Below are positions 20,826-32,400 of a stretch of 64,000 bases of DNA, piece by piece (the first letter of the stretch is position 1; every line of letters starts with the position of its first letter). A program made the position numbers and the translations under genes. Source of the stretch: Paragorgia papillata (taxonomy: Eukaryota > Cnidaria > Anthozoa > Scleralcyonacea > Coralliidae). The stretch lies in assembly GCA_035771165.1 (NCBI GenBank), contig JAWNZC010000419.1:4371001-4435000 (forward strand), given 5' to 3'. Below the pieces are notes generated by a model. The model was not told where the DNA came from. It saw only the letters and a list, made by a program, of their open reading frames with translations, and made no database searches.

Positions 20826-21410
20826 TAAAAGGACTGTAGCAGCGATGTTTTGCTAATTTTAGAAGTGGGGGGACGCTCTTGAAAATCAAATGGGCGTGGT
20901 CACTTGATTGGGCATGGCCAATGGCCATGAAATTAAACAATACTTATGACAATAAGTATTTATCTAAGCGGACGTCAATTATCAGACTCTAGTATTTTTG
21001 TGCTAGTCTGCTAGAATTTATTGCAAGTATATCAAGTTTCAGGGAGATTAAAATAGTGACAAAATTACGTTCTGAAGTATTTCCACGTAGGATGCTGAGC
21101 AATTATTGCCAAAAATAACACGTATGTAGAACAAGTGATAGCCAAAATTATTTGGATGGTGTTGAACGGCGTTCACTGAACTTCACTCATATTTAATCCC
21201 TGCCAGGGGGAATGGCGTTCCCCCATGTTTGATTTTGGCAGGGGGGATGCCGTTCCCCTGGTAAAAAAGGTGGGGGGATGGCGTTCCCCCACGTTCCCCC
21301 TGGAAAACATCACTGGACTGTAGTATAGTATACACTCAGTGGCATACATGTAACATGACCATTCTGATAGGGAGTTGGGGGTTACTACCTTTTTTGCCAC
21401 TAAATATTAT
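20826..21410. other. Intergenic with a small G/C-rich triplication
   Basis: No gene seen. At 21200-21305 a motif like GGGGATGGCGTTCCCCC occurs three times, at roughly 21203, 21241 and 21275; each copy is itself a short hairpin-former (GGGG...CCCC). Confidence 0.55.
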
Positions 21411-22017
21411 GCACGTATCAATGTTAAGCCCGGGGGGGGGGCGAGGAGGCTGGGCAGATGTCGGGCATTTGATTTTTTTGAGCATTTTTGGTCAAAATCC
21501 CCACCCTGGGGATGAAAATACAGATCAAACCAGATCAAATCGTCCTATCTTGGGCCAACTAAATCCTTTAAAAAAAAAGAATTATATAAATCAGGTGCTG
21601 CTATTTCCTTGAAAAACATATGTCAAGTTTTGGTAAACTGTGATATACTGTGGTTAATATACTTTCTGTATTAATATTAAGTGCGGAATCAGTGATGGTC
21701 TGTCTTTGTACTATTAAAGAGACAAATCATTTAAGATTGTGGTTTTATTCAATGAAAACAGCTGCTTTTATACAGCCTTGCCTTCAGAATACCTTCGAAG
21801 AGCTTGATTTTAAATCCAAGATGGCCACGAATGTTGAAATCATCGAATTAATTAGGCCCCAGTCTGCCTTGCCAAACATTCAAACACCCCGGGGACCAGA
21901 TCATTATCAAATTCCCAAGAGTGGGGATGGTATCGGAGGTCAAATGCCCCACAACTGCCCAGCCTCCACCCCCCCCCCCCCACCCCACCCTCAGGGTTAA
22001 CATTGATACGTGCAGAA
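21411..22017. mobile_element. Inverted-repeat element (MITE-like)
   Basis: The left end starts GCACGTATCAATGTTAA and the right end finishes TTAACATTGATACGTGC, a perfect 17-bp inverted pair. The match continues inward imperfectly through the poly-G/poly-C tract, GAGGCTGGGCAG and GGGCATTTGA for ~105-130 bp. The ~370-bp centre has no transposase. Two minus frames over the right arm are shadows of the G-rich arm. Target duplications were not identified. Confidence 0.72.
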
Positions 22018-22173
22018 GACCAACTAACTCTGTGCACAATTTTACAATCAATTTACCAACCAAGTTATTTCTTATCAATTTATATACCAAATCAAATTTT
22101 CCACTACAAAATCTCTGGAGGTGCCCCCCCCCCCCACACACACACCTTCTCCACCACAGTCACACCCAGGGTA
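22018..22173. other. Spacer with poly-C
   Basis: About 155 bp between two elements, with a 14-bp C run at 22121-22134 followed by CACACACACA. It ends in the TA target site of the pogo-like element. No gene. Confidence 0.55.
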
Positions 22174-23040
22174 CAGTGAAACCTGAGTTTTGCAACCCCC
22201 ATGTTTTACGACCACCTATCATATACGACCACTTTTTCTGGCACAGATGATTTGTAGTTGAAATATACCTGCAATGAGCGACCACCTGCCTTATGTGACC
22301 AGCGACCACTTTTTAATGTCCCAAACAAGATATTTACCTGTTATGAGTTTTTTTTCGTAGTAAACAAACGCGAATGCAACCACATGCGAAAACAAGAAAC
22401 CGGAAGTGTTGTGCAATTGCCGTGTTACTGCATTTTAGTCTTGTTTTGCTTCTCTTTTGAGCATTATTTGATGAAAATCTGTGTGAATTTTTGTTGTCAG
22501 AGTTAAGTACTTTTTTAGTAGACGTTTGAGAGTAATACAATGACTGAACAATTCAAAACCATGAGTAATATTTGTTAACTTTAAACAAGTTGATCTTGAC
22601 GATTGTTTACCGTGACAAGTTTGTATATGCTACAACGGCTTGGAAAGGAAAGTGACAAAACTGAGTGTTCACATCTAACTGGAAGATCGTAAATAAAGCC
22701 AAGAGCTTTTAACAAGACCAAACCAGCACAAAAATGGAATCAAACGTAACAAAAACACAGCGCAAAAACTGAAGTGAACGACAGTATGAGACCATTTTGA
22801 TGTGGAGAACATCGCTCTAAGGCCATGATATTAAACACACAAATGTCAAATTTCTTTTATTTTAATAACCAAATAACATACAGTATTAACATTAATAAAT
22901 CAAGACTGCACTTCTTTGAAGTGTTCTTGCTATTTCCATTTCCCTTGTAAATCTTTATAAATCGCCATTTTCCCAACCTTGAAACAATATTTATATAAAG
23001 AACCGCTGCAGGTCACAGCGTAGCCTGGTACCCTGGCCCA

Positions 23041-23205
23041 ATCAAAGAATATGGGCCAGGTAACCACTAAAGACTTCTGCTTTCCTATTGGTTGAAATTT
23101 CACGCGTTTTTAGTGGCTATGAGTAAAACTGCAATCGTCATAAGTGGATTTAGCCCTGATGACGCGAGAATGAGATTAGTGGTTACCTGGCCCTTATTTC
23201 TTTTG
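23041..23205. mobile_element. Nested inverted-repeat element
   Basis: GGGCCAGGTAACCACTAA (23053-23070) is exactly inverted at 23176-23193. The match extends outward imperfectly through ATCAAAGAATAT on the left against AAGAAATAAG-type sequence on the right. About 165 bp overall with a ~105-bp centre and no coding capacity. A target duplication is not clear. Confidence 0.68.
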
Positions 23206-23297
23206 ACCACTTTTACACTTTTACACTTTTACACTTATTTCTTTTGAACACTTTTGACCTCTTTCGACCACTTTTACCTGGCAACAAGGGTGGTCAT

Positions 23298-23592
23298 CCA
23301 GACTGGAAAGTTTGTATCGCGCAACCGACATCTCGGTTGCGCAATTTCGGACCAAATGCGCGCCTGGGCGCGCAAATTTCGAGAATTTCCGATCAGGCGC
23401 GCAATTTTAAAATCAGCCGCGTCGGAAAAGCTATTGCGCAATATTTCAAGCGCGAGCGCGCAGCAAAGCGTGAAAAAGGAAAAAAATATCCGCGCAAATT
23501 TTCGTACCGGGCGCGCAAACTCGAAAATTGGGCGCGCAAAATTTCGGAAAATTCTGATCTCGGTCGCGCAGTTTGCAAACTTTCCAGTCTGG
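23298..23592. mobile_element. Nested MITE with 17-bp TIRs and 8-bp target duplication
   Basis: The perfect 17-bp TIR CCAGACTGGAAAGTTTG occupies 23298-23314 and is inverted at 23576-23592. GTGGTCAT stands directly outside both ends (23290-23297 and 23593-23600). An 8-bp duplication points to a hAT-like or other 8-bp-duplicating transposase. The interior is unusually rich in GCGCGCAAA-type motifs. Removing it restores the right end of the pogo-like element, so it is younger than its host. Confidence 0.85.
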
Positions 23593-23620
23593 GTGGTCAT
23601 AAAACTCAGGTTCTACTGTA

Positions 23621-24375
23621 CATGTGATTTGGTGTAATCATTAATTATGGTGGAAATTGTGTAAAGTGGTAGTGTGGTAAATTAGAGAAAATGTTAATTA
23701 CCTTAATACATCTATAATGACCATAATTTGACTGGTCCAGATAACATCACACATGTTAAGTCACTGAGTCCAATGTTTGAGACTTTCTTAAGGTTATTCT
23801 GTAAATTGTTTGTACACAATCAATGAATTGAGACCTTTAAAAAGAAAAAAAGAAACATTATTAAATAACTCGACAACTGACTTTAATAAATGGCTTTTCT
23901 TCTTGCAAAATGCACACGTGCTCTCCAAGCATGCCTTCACAACTCTAGTTTTTAAATCGATGTTTACGTTAAGTAATTTAGCCTCTTACCTTAAGTTATT
24001 CTCCGTCTAGACACACTCGATATATCTTTATTCAAATACTTATCTTTATTCATTTCAGTCGTGTTTCGAATGAATAAAATCAAGTTAAACATACACTGCA
24101 ACCTCTGACTCACTCAATAATTGCATTCGGCGATTCATTTTACATTTAGCATTTTAATTCATACGCCCAGCGGTATTACAACTTTCTTCTCCAGAAATTG
24201 GTGTAATAACTAATCATGTAGGGCCATCCAATTCTCGTACCCATGCCCAATATAAGAAACCTCGGCAGATATCGGTCTGCACAATTCTTTACAACATCAT
24301 AAGGCAAGGTTTGCCGGAACGTGAAAGTAGCATATTTCGATTTGTATTTTAAAATGTATTTCAACACACTCACTT
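23621..24375. other. AT-rich intergenic sequence
   Basis: No gene recognised. A 66-codon plus frame (23810-24010) and a 65-codon minus frame (24176-24373) have no recognisable motif. Confidence 0.45.
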
Positions 24376-24425
24376 CCTACACCGCTGCCAAACGTTTACG
24401 CATGCGTGAATTTGCTAGAGTGGTC
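24376..24425. repeat. Partial copy of the element at 48194-48950
   Basis: ACACCGCTGCCAAACGTTT followed by ACGCATGCGTGAATTTGCTA matches the ends (ACACCGCTGCCAAACGTTT) and an internal segment (GCATGCGTGAATTCGCTAG) of the larger element. Here the two parts are joined with the middle missing. Confidence 0.6.
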
Positions 24426-24625
24426 CTGCAATTTTAAACTAAAAAGCATATAAGGGTGTTGTGGACGGGTCTGAGAGGTGGAACTTTCTCCCCGGAAGGT
24501 TGTGGTTTCGCGCCGCAGATCAGGAAGAACGCCAATCTCGTATCCAGACCCTTTAAGGTTACTGTAGACCTTCAAACCAAAATGTTTTTGTTTTTTTTAT
24601 TCGCTGAAAGTGAAGCATTTTATGA
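24426..24625. other. Unassigned spacer
   Basis: About 200 bp with no recognised gene. It includes GGAACTTTCTCCCCGGAAGG and a T8 run, and leads into the pentanucleotide array. Confidence 0.45.
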
Positions 24626-24738
24626 GTACAGTACAGTACAGTACAGTACAGTACAGTACAGTACAGTACGGCACAGCACAGCACAGCACAGCACAGTACA
24701 GTACAGTACAGTACAGTACAGCACAGCACAGCACAGCA
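24626..24738. repeat. Pentanucleotide microsatellite (GTACA/GCACA)n, left flank of the LINE
   Basis: About 22 units of 5 bp: GTACA repeats, then GCACA, GTACA and GCACA again. It stops exactly where LINE-like coding sequence begins. The related (GTGCR)n array resumes after the LINE 3' end. Confidence 0.95.
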
Positions 24739-25445
24739 CTGAATTTATATTCATTGGCTCAAAACCAAAGATAAAATGCACTTTAAATGCTCCCCCAAAT
24801 ATTGTCATTGAAAATAAACCAATTAAACAAGTTTATGAATGCAAAACGCTTGGAAAAACAATTGACCAGCATTTGTCTTGGAAGAGTAATACTGAAAATA
24901 TTTGAAAAAATATAACAGCAGGAATCTCTGCTCTCCGTCGTGTCAAACCTTTTATTGATAAAGATACACTTATTCCATATATAATGCTATTGTTCGCCCA
25001 TACTTCGATTATTGTTGTAAAGTATGGGATGTGTTTGGCGAGACACAATCAAAACGACTCCAAAAACTACAAAATAGAGCTGCTCGAATTATCACGAACA
25101 TGAGCAACGATATTGATCATTCTATTGCTTTACATGCCTTGGGCTGGGAGCCACTAAAGATGATGAGAAAAAAGGCAAAAGCAAAAATGATGTTTAAAAT
25201 TGTAAATATAACTGGTCCTGAGTCACTCACTGACCTTTTTACTTATAAAAGCGAGATGACAAACTATAAACTTTGGGACATTTCAAGTAGTCTTTGTTTA
25301 CCACAACCACGTACTAATAATATGAAAAATAGTTTCATGTATGACGGTGCTCATCTATGGAACTCTATTCCAAACGAGCTTAGGGAGAGCAAATCCCTTT
25401 CAAGTTTTCAAAAGAAAATTGCTACTCGCATTTTTCAATCATGAA
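24739..25445 (+). pseudogene. Non-LTR retrotransposon reverse-transcriptase C-terminal relic (CR1/L2/jockey-like)
   Basis: The plus strand encodes the thumb and post-RT region of a LINE. In order: EFIFIGSKPKIKCTLNAPP, KPIKQVYECKTLGKTIDQHL, GISALRRVKPFIDK, and in a shifted frame YNAI(V)RPYFDYC; then from 25031 to 25444 an open frame with RLQKLQNRAARIITN, HALGWEPLKMM and GAHLWNSIPNELRESKS. This order is standard for jockey/CR1-type elements. A TGA near 24903 and a frameshift near 24975-24980 break it. The catalytic palm is missing, so it is 5'-truncated. The 3' UTR (25446-25667) ends AGTTCTTCTATCTATCT, a microsatellite-like tail. Confidence 0.85.
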
Positions 25446-25667
25446 AATAGTAACCTTGTAAATAGATTACTCATTAATTATATATTTCCTATTTTGACAC
25501 TATACCTCATATTTTGTAGATAACTTTAAACATTGTACTATTTTGACACTATACTTCGTATTTTGTAAATAACTTTAAATATTATACTTATGTAATTTCT
25601 TTTTACACGCCCCCCTGTGGAAATCAGCTTCGGTTGACTAAAGTAATAAAGTTCTTCTATCTATCTT

Positions 25668-26217
25668 ACAGTGCAGTACAGTGCAGTGCAGTGCGGTGCA
25701 GTGCGGTGCAGTGCGGTGCAGTGCGGTGCAGTGCGGTGCAGTGCGGTGCAGTGCGGTGCAGTGCGGTGCAGTGCGGTGCAGTGCGGTGCAGTGCGGTGCA
25801 GTGCGGTGCGGTGCGGTGCGGTGCGGTGCGGTGCGGTGCAGTGCGGTGCAGTGCGGTGCAGTGCGGTGCAGTGCGGTGCAGTGCGGTGCAGTGCGGTGCA
25901 GTGCGGTGTTTTGCAGTGCGGTGCGGTGCGGTGCGGTTGCGGTGCGGTGCGGTGCGGTGCAGTGCGGTGCAGTGCGGTGCAGTGCGGTGCAGTGCGGTGC
26001 AGTGCGGTGCAGTGCGGTGCAGTGCGGTGCAGTGCGGTGCGGTGCGGTGCGGTGCGGTGCAGTGCGGTGCAGTGCGGTGCAGTGCGGTGCAGTGCGGTGC
26101 GGTGCGGTGCGGTGCGGTGCGGTGCGGTGCGGTGCGGTGCGGTGCGGTGCGGTGCGGTGCGGTGCGGTGCGGTGCGGTGCGGTGCGGTGCGGTGCGGTGC
26201 GGTGCAGTGCAGTACAG
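25668..26217. repeat. Pentanucleotide microsatellite (GTGCG/GTGCA)n, right flank of the LINE
   Basis: About 110 units of 5 bp, starting CAGTGCAGTACAGTGCAG and settling into alternating GTGCG and GTGCA, with pure GTGCG stretches near 25800-25835 and 26100-26200. The first and last units contain GTACA, matching the left array. Open frames in all three phases on both strands are artefacts. Confidence 0.96.
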
Positions 26218-26299
26218 TAAGTTAAATTTAAATAGACTTCTGTGTCTATATAAACTGCGCAAAACCACGCAAAATATTCTTGATTGTGTTGTAAAATAG
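26218..26299. other. Spacer
   Basis: Short AT-rich spacer between the pentanucleotide array and the 64-bp repeats. Nothing recognised. Confidence 0.4.
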
Positions 26300-26545
26300 A
26301 TCTTGTTAGTTAGCCAGTATAGTACTTTCAGCTTGGAGAGTACGTTTTGTTAGTTCTTGCTCTAGAAATGTCGTTAGTTAGTATAGTACTTTCAGCTTAA
26401 TTGGAGTTTGTAAAGTTTTGTTAGTTCTCACTCTACAAGCTGTCGTTAGTTAGTATAGTACTTTCAGCTTGGAGTTTGTAACGTTTTGTTAGTTCTTGCT
26501 CTACAAGCTGTCGTTAGTATAGTACTTTCAGCTTGAAGTTTCCCA
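26300..26545 (+). repeat. 64-72 bp minisatellite, forward array
   Basis: Four units begin AGTACTTTCAGCTT at 26321, 26385, 26457 and 26521, with spacings 64, 72 and 64. Each has GTTTTGTTAGTTCT, CTCTACAAGCTGTCG and TTAGTTAGTAT. The reverse complement forms a longer array at 34715-35145. Confidence 0.9.
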
Positions 26546-26820
26546 AAGTTTTGCGATTTTGTTATTTTTGCCAACAACATTTTGGATGGGCAACAACTAA
26601 ATTGAAGCCATTTGAGCTGTTTGATTTTTTCTTCCTAGATTTTTACCTTACGTATGAATGGTAACTATTGTAATGAACGACTATCCACAGTTAAAGGTAA
26701 AGGTATTTTTTTTAAAAAATCTTAAATTGTTCTTTACTTTGACAGTATTTAGATACTGATAACCCAATGGCCTTCACTCCTTGATGGAACTAGTTTGTAG
26801 AATTAACTGGGGGAAACTAT
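26546..26820. other. Unassigned AT-rich spacer
   Basis: About 270 bp, no gene or repeat recognised apart from a short T/A run near 26705. Confidence 0.4.
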
Positions 26821-26915
26821 GGTGTTGATTTTGTGGAGGGAGGAAAACTGGAGAACGCAGTGAAAAATCCTCGAAGCACAAGAGAGAACCAACAACTCTA
26901 CTCACATGAAGCTAA
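26821..26915 (-). mobile_element. 3' body of a 5S-derived SINE, minus strand
   Basis: Read on the minus strand it gives CATGTGAGTAGAGTTGTTGG, TGTGCTTCGAGGATTTTTCA and TTCTCCAGTTTTCCTCCCTC. This is the same body as the plus-strand SINE at 28076-28290 and the copies at 42.2-43.4 kb. It joins directly to the tandem 5S-like heads. Confidence 0.8.
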
Positions 26916-28070
26916 GGTGATCACCCATCCAAGTACTAACCCCATTCAACCTGACTTAACTTCAGCGGTGAGAGACAGCGCGCGAAGAGCTTGTGCTAAT
27001 GTAGGTCACCCATCCAAATACTAACCCCATTCAACCTGACTTAACTTCAGCGGTGAGAGACAGCGCGCGAAGAGCTTGTGCTAATGTAGGTCACCCATCC
27101 AAGTACTAACCCCATTCAACCTGACTTAACTTCAGCGGTGAGAGACAGCGCGCGAAGAGCTTGTGCTAATGTAGGTCACCCATCCCAATACTAACCCCAT
27201 TCAACCTGACTTAACTTCAGCGGTGAGAGACAGCGCGCGAAGAGCTTGTACTAATGTAGGTCACCCATCCAAATACTAACCCCATTCAACCTGACTTAAC
27301 TTCAGCGGTGAGAGACAGCGCGCGAAGAGCTTGTGCTAATGTAGGTCACCCATCCAAATACTAACCCCATTCAACCTGACTTAACTTCAGCGGTGAGAGA
27401 CAGCGCGCGAAGAGCTTGTGCTAATGTAGGTCACCCATCCCAATACTAACCCCATTTAACCTGACTTAACTTCAGCGGTGAGAGACAGCGCGCGAAGAGC
27501 TTGTGCTAATGTAGGTCACCCATCCAAATACTAACCCCATTTAACCTGACTTAACTTCAGCGGTGAGAGACAGCGCGCGAAGAGCTTGTGCTATTGTAGG
27601 TCACCCATCCAAGTACTAACCCCATTCAACCTGACTTAACTTCAGCGGTGAGAGACATCACGCTAACAGCTTGTGCTAATGTAGGTCACCCATCCAAGTA
27701 CTAACCCCATTCAACTTGGCTTAACTTCAGTCGTGAGAGGCAGTACACTAACAGCTTGTGCTAATGTAGGTCACCTATCCAAATACTAACCCCATTCAAC
27801 TTGGCTTAACTTCAGTCGTGAGAGGCAGTACACTAACAGCTTGTGCTAATGTAGGTCACCTATCCAAATACTAACCCCATTCAACTTGGCTTAACTTCAG
27901 TCGTGAGAGGCAGTACACTAACAGCTTGTGCTAATGTAGGTCACCTATCCAAATACTAACCCCATTCAACCTGACTTAACTTCAGTCGTGAGAGGCAGTA
28001 CACTAACAGCTTGTGCTAATGTAGGTCACCTATCCAAATACTAACCCCATTCAACGGTGAGAGACAGCAC
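26916..28070 (-). repeat. 85-bp tandem array of a 5S rRNA-derived SINE head
   Basis: GTAGGTCACC starts at 27001, 27086, 27171 and every 85 bp to 28021 without exception, plus one earlier unit from 26916 and a partial last one: about 13 full units. On the minus strand each unit has GGGTTAGTATTTGGATGGGT followed by GACC, preceded by GAAGTTAAG. These match the internal control region of 5S rRNA (intermediate element and box C; box A). A first block has GCGCGCGAAGAGC, and units after ~27650 have ACACTAACAGC, so two homogenised subfamilies exist. The rest of the 5S molecule is absent, so these are not 5S genes. Confidence 0.85.
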
Positions 28071-28075
28071 GCTAA

Positions 28076-28290
28076 TGGGGAGCACGGGTGGTGTGTGCTC
28101 ATCAAAAGTTAAGCCCAGTTAGACAAGGTTCGTACTTGGATAGGTGACCGCTTGGGAGTGACCCCCTTTGGAACTTGGAACTTGGAACTCATGTGAGTAG
28201 AGTTGTAGTTGATCTCGCCTGTGCTTCGAGGGTTTTTGCCAGGTTCTATGGTTTTCCTCCCTCCGTAAAATCAACACCTACATCATGGTA
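28076..28290 (+). mobile_element. 5S rRNA-derived SINE, plus strand
   Basis: Begins GGGGAGCACGGGTGG, then AAAAGTTAAGCCCAGTTAGA and GTACTTGGATAGGTGACCGC followed by TTGGGAGTGACC, a close relative of the 5S rRNA 3' half. The body follows: CATGTGAGTAGAGTTGTAG, TGTGCTTCGAGGGTTTTTG, TTTTCCTCCCTCCGTAAAAT, ending near CAACACCTACATC. It stands head to head with the minus-strand array, the junction lying at about 28065-28076. Confidence 0.82.
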
Positions 28291-28560
28291 GTCATGTTCA
28301 GTTGGGGTGTTTCGCCATGCATGTTTGACCACCACGCACCAGTTGCCGAGTATAGGCAATAAAGTTATTAAATCAAACAGCTTGTCCTATCTGTGCTTTC
28401 TTTCAACGAGACTGCGAGAAAGGAAGTTTAAAATCCTTTTAAATCTTTTCTAGTACTTTGTTCTGGCTGCTCTTGGTATTTTTGTGCTTATTCATCGAGA
28501 GTGATTGATCACACTACATCATGGCTGTCCATTTACCATCACCATTTCGTTGGATAACAT
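28291..28560. other. Unassigned spacer
   Basis: No gene or repeat recognised in about 270 bp. Confidence 0.4.
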
Positions 28561-28835
28561 ATCTTGCTTGGGGTCTTTCTATAATATTTCATAAACGAGT
28601 GGGAGTGTTTAATTACCAGGGGATACAAACATGAGAGGACAATGAAAATCACGATGCCGTTAACTGAGTAATTTTCATTGTGCTTGAGTGTTTGTAATTT
28701 CAAATGTATTACAAACACGAGAGAACATTGAAAATTACGAGGTAATAGGTCGAGTGATTTTTGTTGTTCTCGAGTGTTTGCAACCCCTGGTAAAACACAA
28801 TACACGAGTTTATGAAATAGCTTCTCAATCGTCAA
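28561..28835. mobile_element. Foldback (MITE-like) element
   Basis: TATTTCATAAACGAGTG near 28586 pairs with CACGAGTTTATGAAATA near 28802. Further matches inward include TACCAGGGG against CCCCTGGTA, and ACAAACAtGAGAG-type blocks. The centre has AATTTTCATTGT/ACATTGAAAATTAC matches. No coding capacity; both short frames over it are shadows. Confidence 0.65.
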
Positions 28836-29429
28836 TTATAGTAGAAGGACTTGGTGATATTCAGTGGTACATATTATATTAGACAATGGTTTCACGCTGG
28901 ATTTATAATTAAGAAATGTGGTAATAAATGGCCTTTTGTTTGTGCCGTTTATTATCTGATTTCGTAATTATGAATTCAGTTTGTGTGACTTTACCAGGTT
29001 TCAAAACTCATGGCACATGACCAGATATTTTTCTCTGATTGGCTAATTAGCTCATGAATTATTGACGAGTTTGAGAAATACATGTACAATACTTGTGAAA
29101 CTTGGACTGGTGATGTGTAGAGAACTGTCAAAGTGTCAAATTGTCAAATATTGGAAAAATATTTAAATATCCCAAACACAAAATAGGAATTTTAAAGGAT
29201 TATCTTTACAATACAATACAATTCAATTCACATTTTGATGTATGTGATTCACTGATAAGTGTGTGAAAGATGTTTTACAACATTGATTATCCAATCAGAA
29301 ACATGGATTGTACGGCATGTGTGTACATCAATATAAGACCAGAATGATTATTGTATACAGTATATGCAATTGTATTGGGTAGATGGTTCTGTAATTTCAA
29401 CCTTTCATGTATGTATGATCTGATGTAAC
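28836..29429. other. AT-rich intergenic sequence
   Basis: No gene recognised. Short AATACAATACAATTCAATTC repetition near 29212-29231. Confidence 0.45.
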
Positions 29430-32400
29430 ATCATCACCACTAACCCATACCACCATTACTACCAGCACCATCACAACAATTCATGATAACATATCATCAT
29501 CATACATCATCATACTAATCATCATTACACTATCATCAACACTATCATCATTACTACTACCACATCACTTACACCATCATCATTACTAACTACACTATCA
29601 TCATTATCATTACCACCACTATCATCATTACCACCACTATCATCATTACTACCACTATCATCATTACCACCACTATCATCATTACTACCACTATCATCAT
29701 TACTACCACTATCATCATTACCACCACAATTATCATTACTACCACTATCATCATCACTACCACTATCATCATTACCACCACTATCATCATTACTACCACT
29801 ATCATCATTACTACCACTATCATCATTACCACCACAATTATCATTACTACCACTATCATCATCACTACCACTATCATCATTACCACCACTATCATCATTA
29901 CTACCACTATCATCATTACTACCACTATCATCATTACCACCACTGTCATCATTACTACCACTATCATCATTACCACCATTATCATCATTACCACCACAAT
30001 CATCATTACCACCACTATCATCATTACTACCACTATCATCATTACTACCACTATCATCATTACTACCACTATCATCATTACTACCACTATCATCATTACT
30101 ACCACTATCATCATTACTACCACTATCATCATTACTACCACTATCATCATTACTACCACTATCATCATTACTACCACTATCATCATTACTACCACTATCA
30201 TCATTACTACCACTATCATCATTACTACCACTATCATCATTGCTACCACTATCATCATTACTACCACTATCATCATTACTACCACTATCATCATTACCAC
30301 CACAATCATCATTACTACCACTATCATCATTACTATCACTATCATCATTACCACCACTATCATCATTACTACCACTATCATCATTACTACCACTATCATC
30401 ATTACTACCACTATCATCATTACTACCACTATCATCATTACTACCACTATCATCGCATCATTACTACCACTATCATCATTACCACCACTATCATCATTAC
30501 TACCACTATCATCATTACCACCACTATCATCATTACTACCACTATCATCATTACTACCACTATCATCATTACCACCACTATCATCATTACTACCACTATC
30601 ATCATTACTACCACTATCATCATTACTACCACTATCATCATTAATTACCACTATCATCATTACCACCACAATCATCATTACTACCACTATCATCATTAAT
30701 TACCACCACTATCATCGTTACTACCACTATCATCATTACTACCACTATCATCATTACTACCACTAGCATCATTAATTACCACTATCATCATTACCACCAC
30801 AATCATCATTATTACCACTATCATCATTACCACCACAATCATGATTACGACCACTATCATCATTACCACCATTATCATCATTACTACCACAATCATCATT
30901 ACCACCACTATCATCATTACCACCACAATCATCATTACCACCACTATCATCATTACCACCACAATCATCATTACCACCACTATCATCATTAATACCACTA
31001 TCATCATTACTACCACTATCATCATCACTACCACTATCATCATTACCACCACTATCATCATTACTACCACTATCATCATTACTACCACTATCATCATTAC
31101 TACCACTATCATCATTACTACCACTATCATCATTACTACCACTATCATCATTATTACCACTATCATCATTACCACCACAATCATGATTACCACCACTATC
31201 ATCATTACCACCATTATCATCATTACCACCACAATCATCATTACCACCACTATCATCATTACCACCACAATCATCATTACCACCACTATCATCATTAATA
31301 CCACTATCATCATTACTACCACTATCATCATCACTACCACTATCATCATTACCACCACTATCATCATTACTACCACTATCATCATTACTACCACTATCAT
31401 CATTACTACCACTATCATCATTACCACCACAATCATCATTACCACCACTATCATCATTAATACCACTATCATCATTACTACCACTATCATCATCACTACC
31501 ACTATCATCATTACCACCACTATCATCATTACTACCACTATCATCATTACTACCACTATCATCATTACTACCACTATCATCATTACTACCACTATCATCA
31601 TTACTACCACTATCATCATTATTACCACTATCATCATTACCACCACAATCATGATTACCACCACTATCATCATTACCACCATTATCATCATTACCACCAC
31701 AATCATCATTACCACCACTATCATCATTACCACCACAATCATCATTACCACCACTATCATCATTAATACCACTATCATCATTACTACCACTATCATCATC
31801 ACTACCACTATCATCATTACCACCACTATCATCATTACTACCACTATCATCATTACTACCACTATCATCATTACTACCACTATCATCATTACTACCACTA
31901 TCATCATTACTACCACTATCATCATTACTACCACTATCATCATCACTACCACTATCATCATTACCACCACTATCATCATTACCACCACTATCATCATTAC
32001 CACCACTATCATCATTACTACCACTATCATCATTACTACCACTATCATCATTACTACCACTATCATCATTGCTACCACTATCATCATTACTACCACTATC
32101 ATCATTACTACCACTATCATCATTACCACCACAATCATCATTACTACCACTATCATCATTACCACCACTATCATCATTACCACCACTATCATCATTACTA
32201 CCACTATCATCATTACTACCACTATCATCATTACCACCACAATCATCATTACCACCACTATCATCATTACTACCACTATCATCATTACTACCACTATCAT
32301 CATTAATTACCACTATCATCATTACCACCACAATCATCATTATTACCACTATCATCATTACCACCACAATCATGATTACCACCACTATCATCATTACCAC

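Larger units (their letters stand above)
22174..23618. mobile_element. Non-autonomous pogo/Tigger-like DNA transposon
   Basis: The left terminus is CAGTGAAACCTGAGTTTTG at 22174 and the inverted right terminus, read from 23618, is CAGTAGAACCTGAGTTTTA. TA flanks each end (22172-22173 and 23619-23620). CAGT...ACC ends with a TA duplication and subterminal CGACCACC motifs fit the pogo/Tigger branch of Tc1/mariner. The 1445-bp body has no transposase frame and holds at least two younger inverted-repeat insertions (23041-23205 and 23298-23592). Confidence 0.75.

Noticed and set aside
23244..23637. Two 127-codon plus frames and arginine-rich minus frames
   Set aside because: They lie across the right end of the pogo-like element and the nested GCGC-rich MITE; no transposase motif is present.
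25634..26299. Cysteine/alanine-rich frames (CGAVRCSAVQ)
   Set aside because: Pentanucleotide microsatellite read in three phases.
26916..28070. Tandem 5S rRNA genes
   Set aside because: Only the internal promoter region and part of the 3' half are present in each 85-bp unit; the 5' part of 5S and a T-run terminator are missing.
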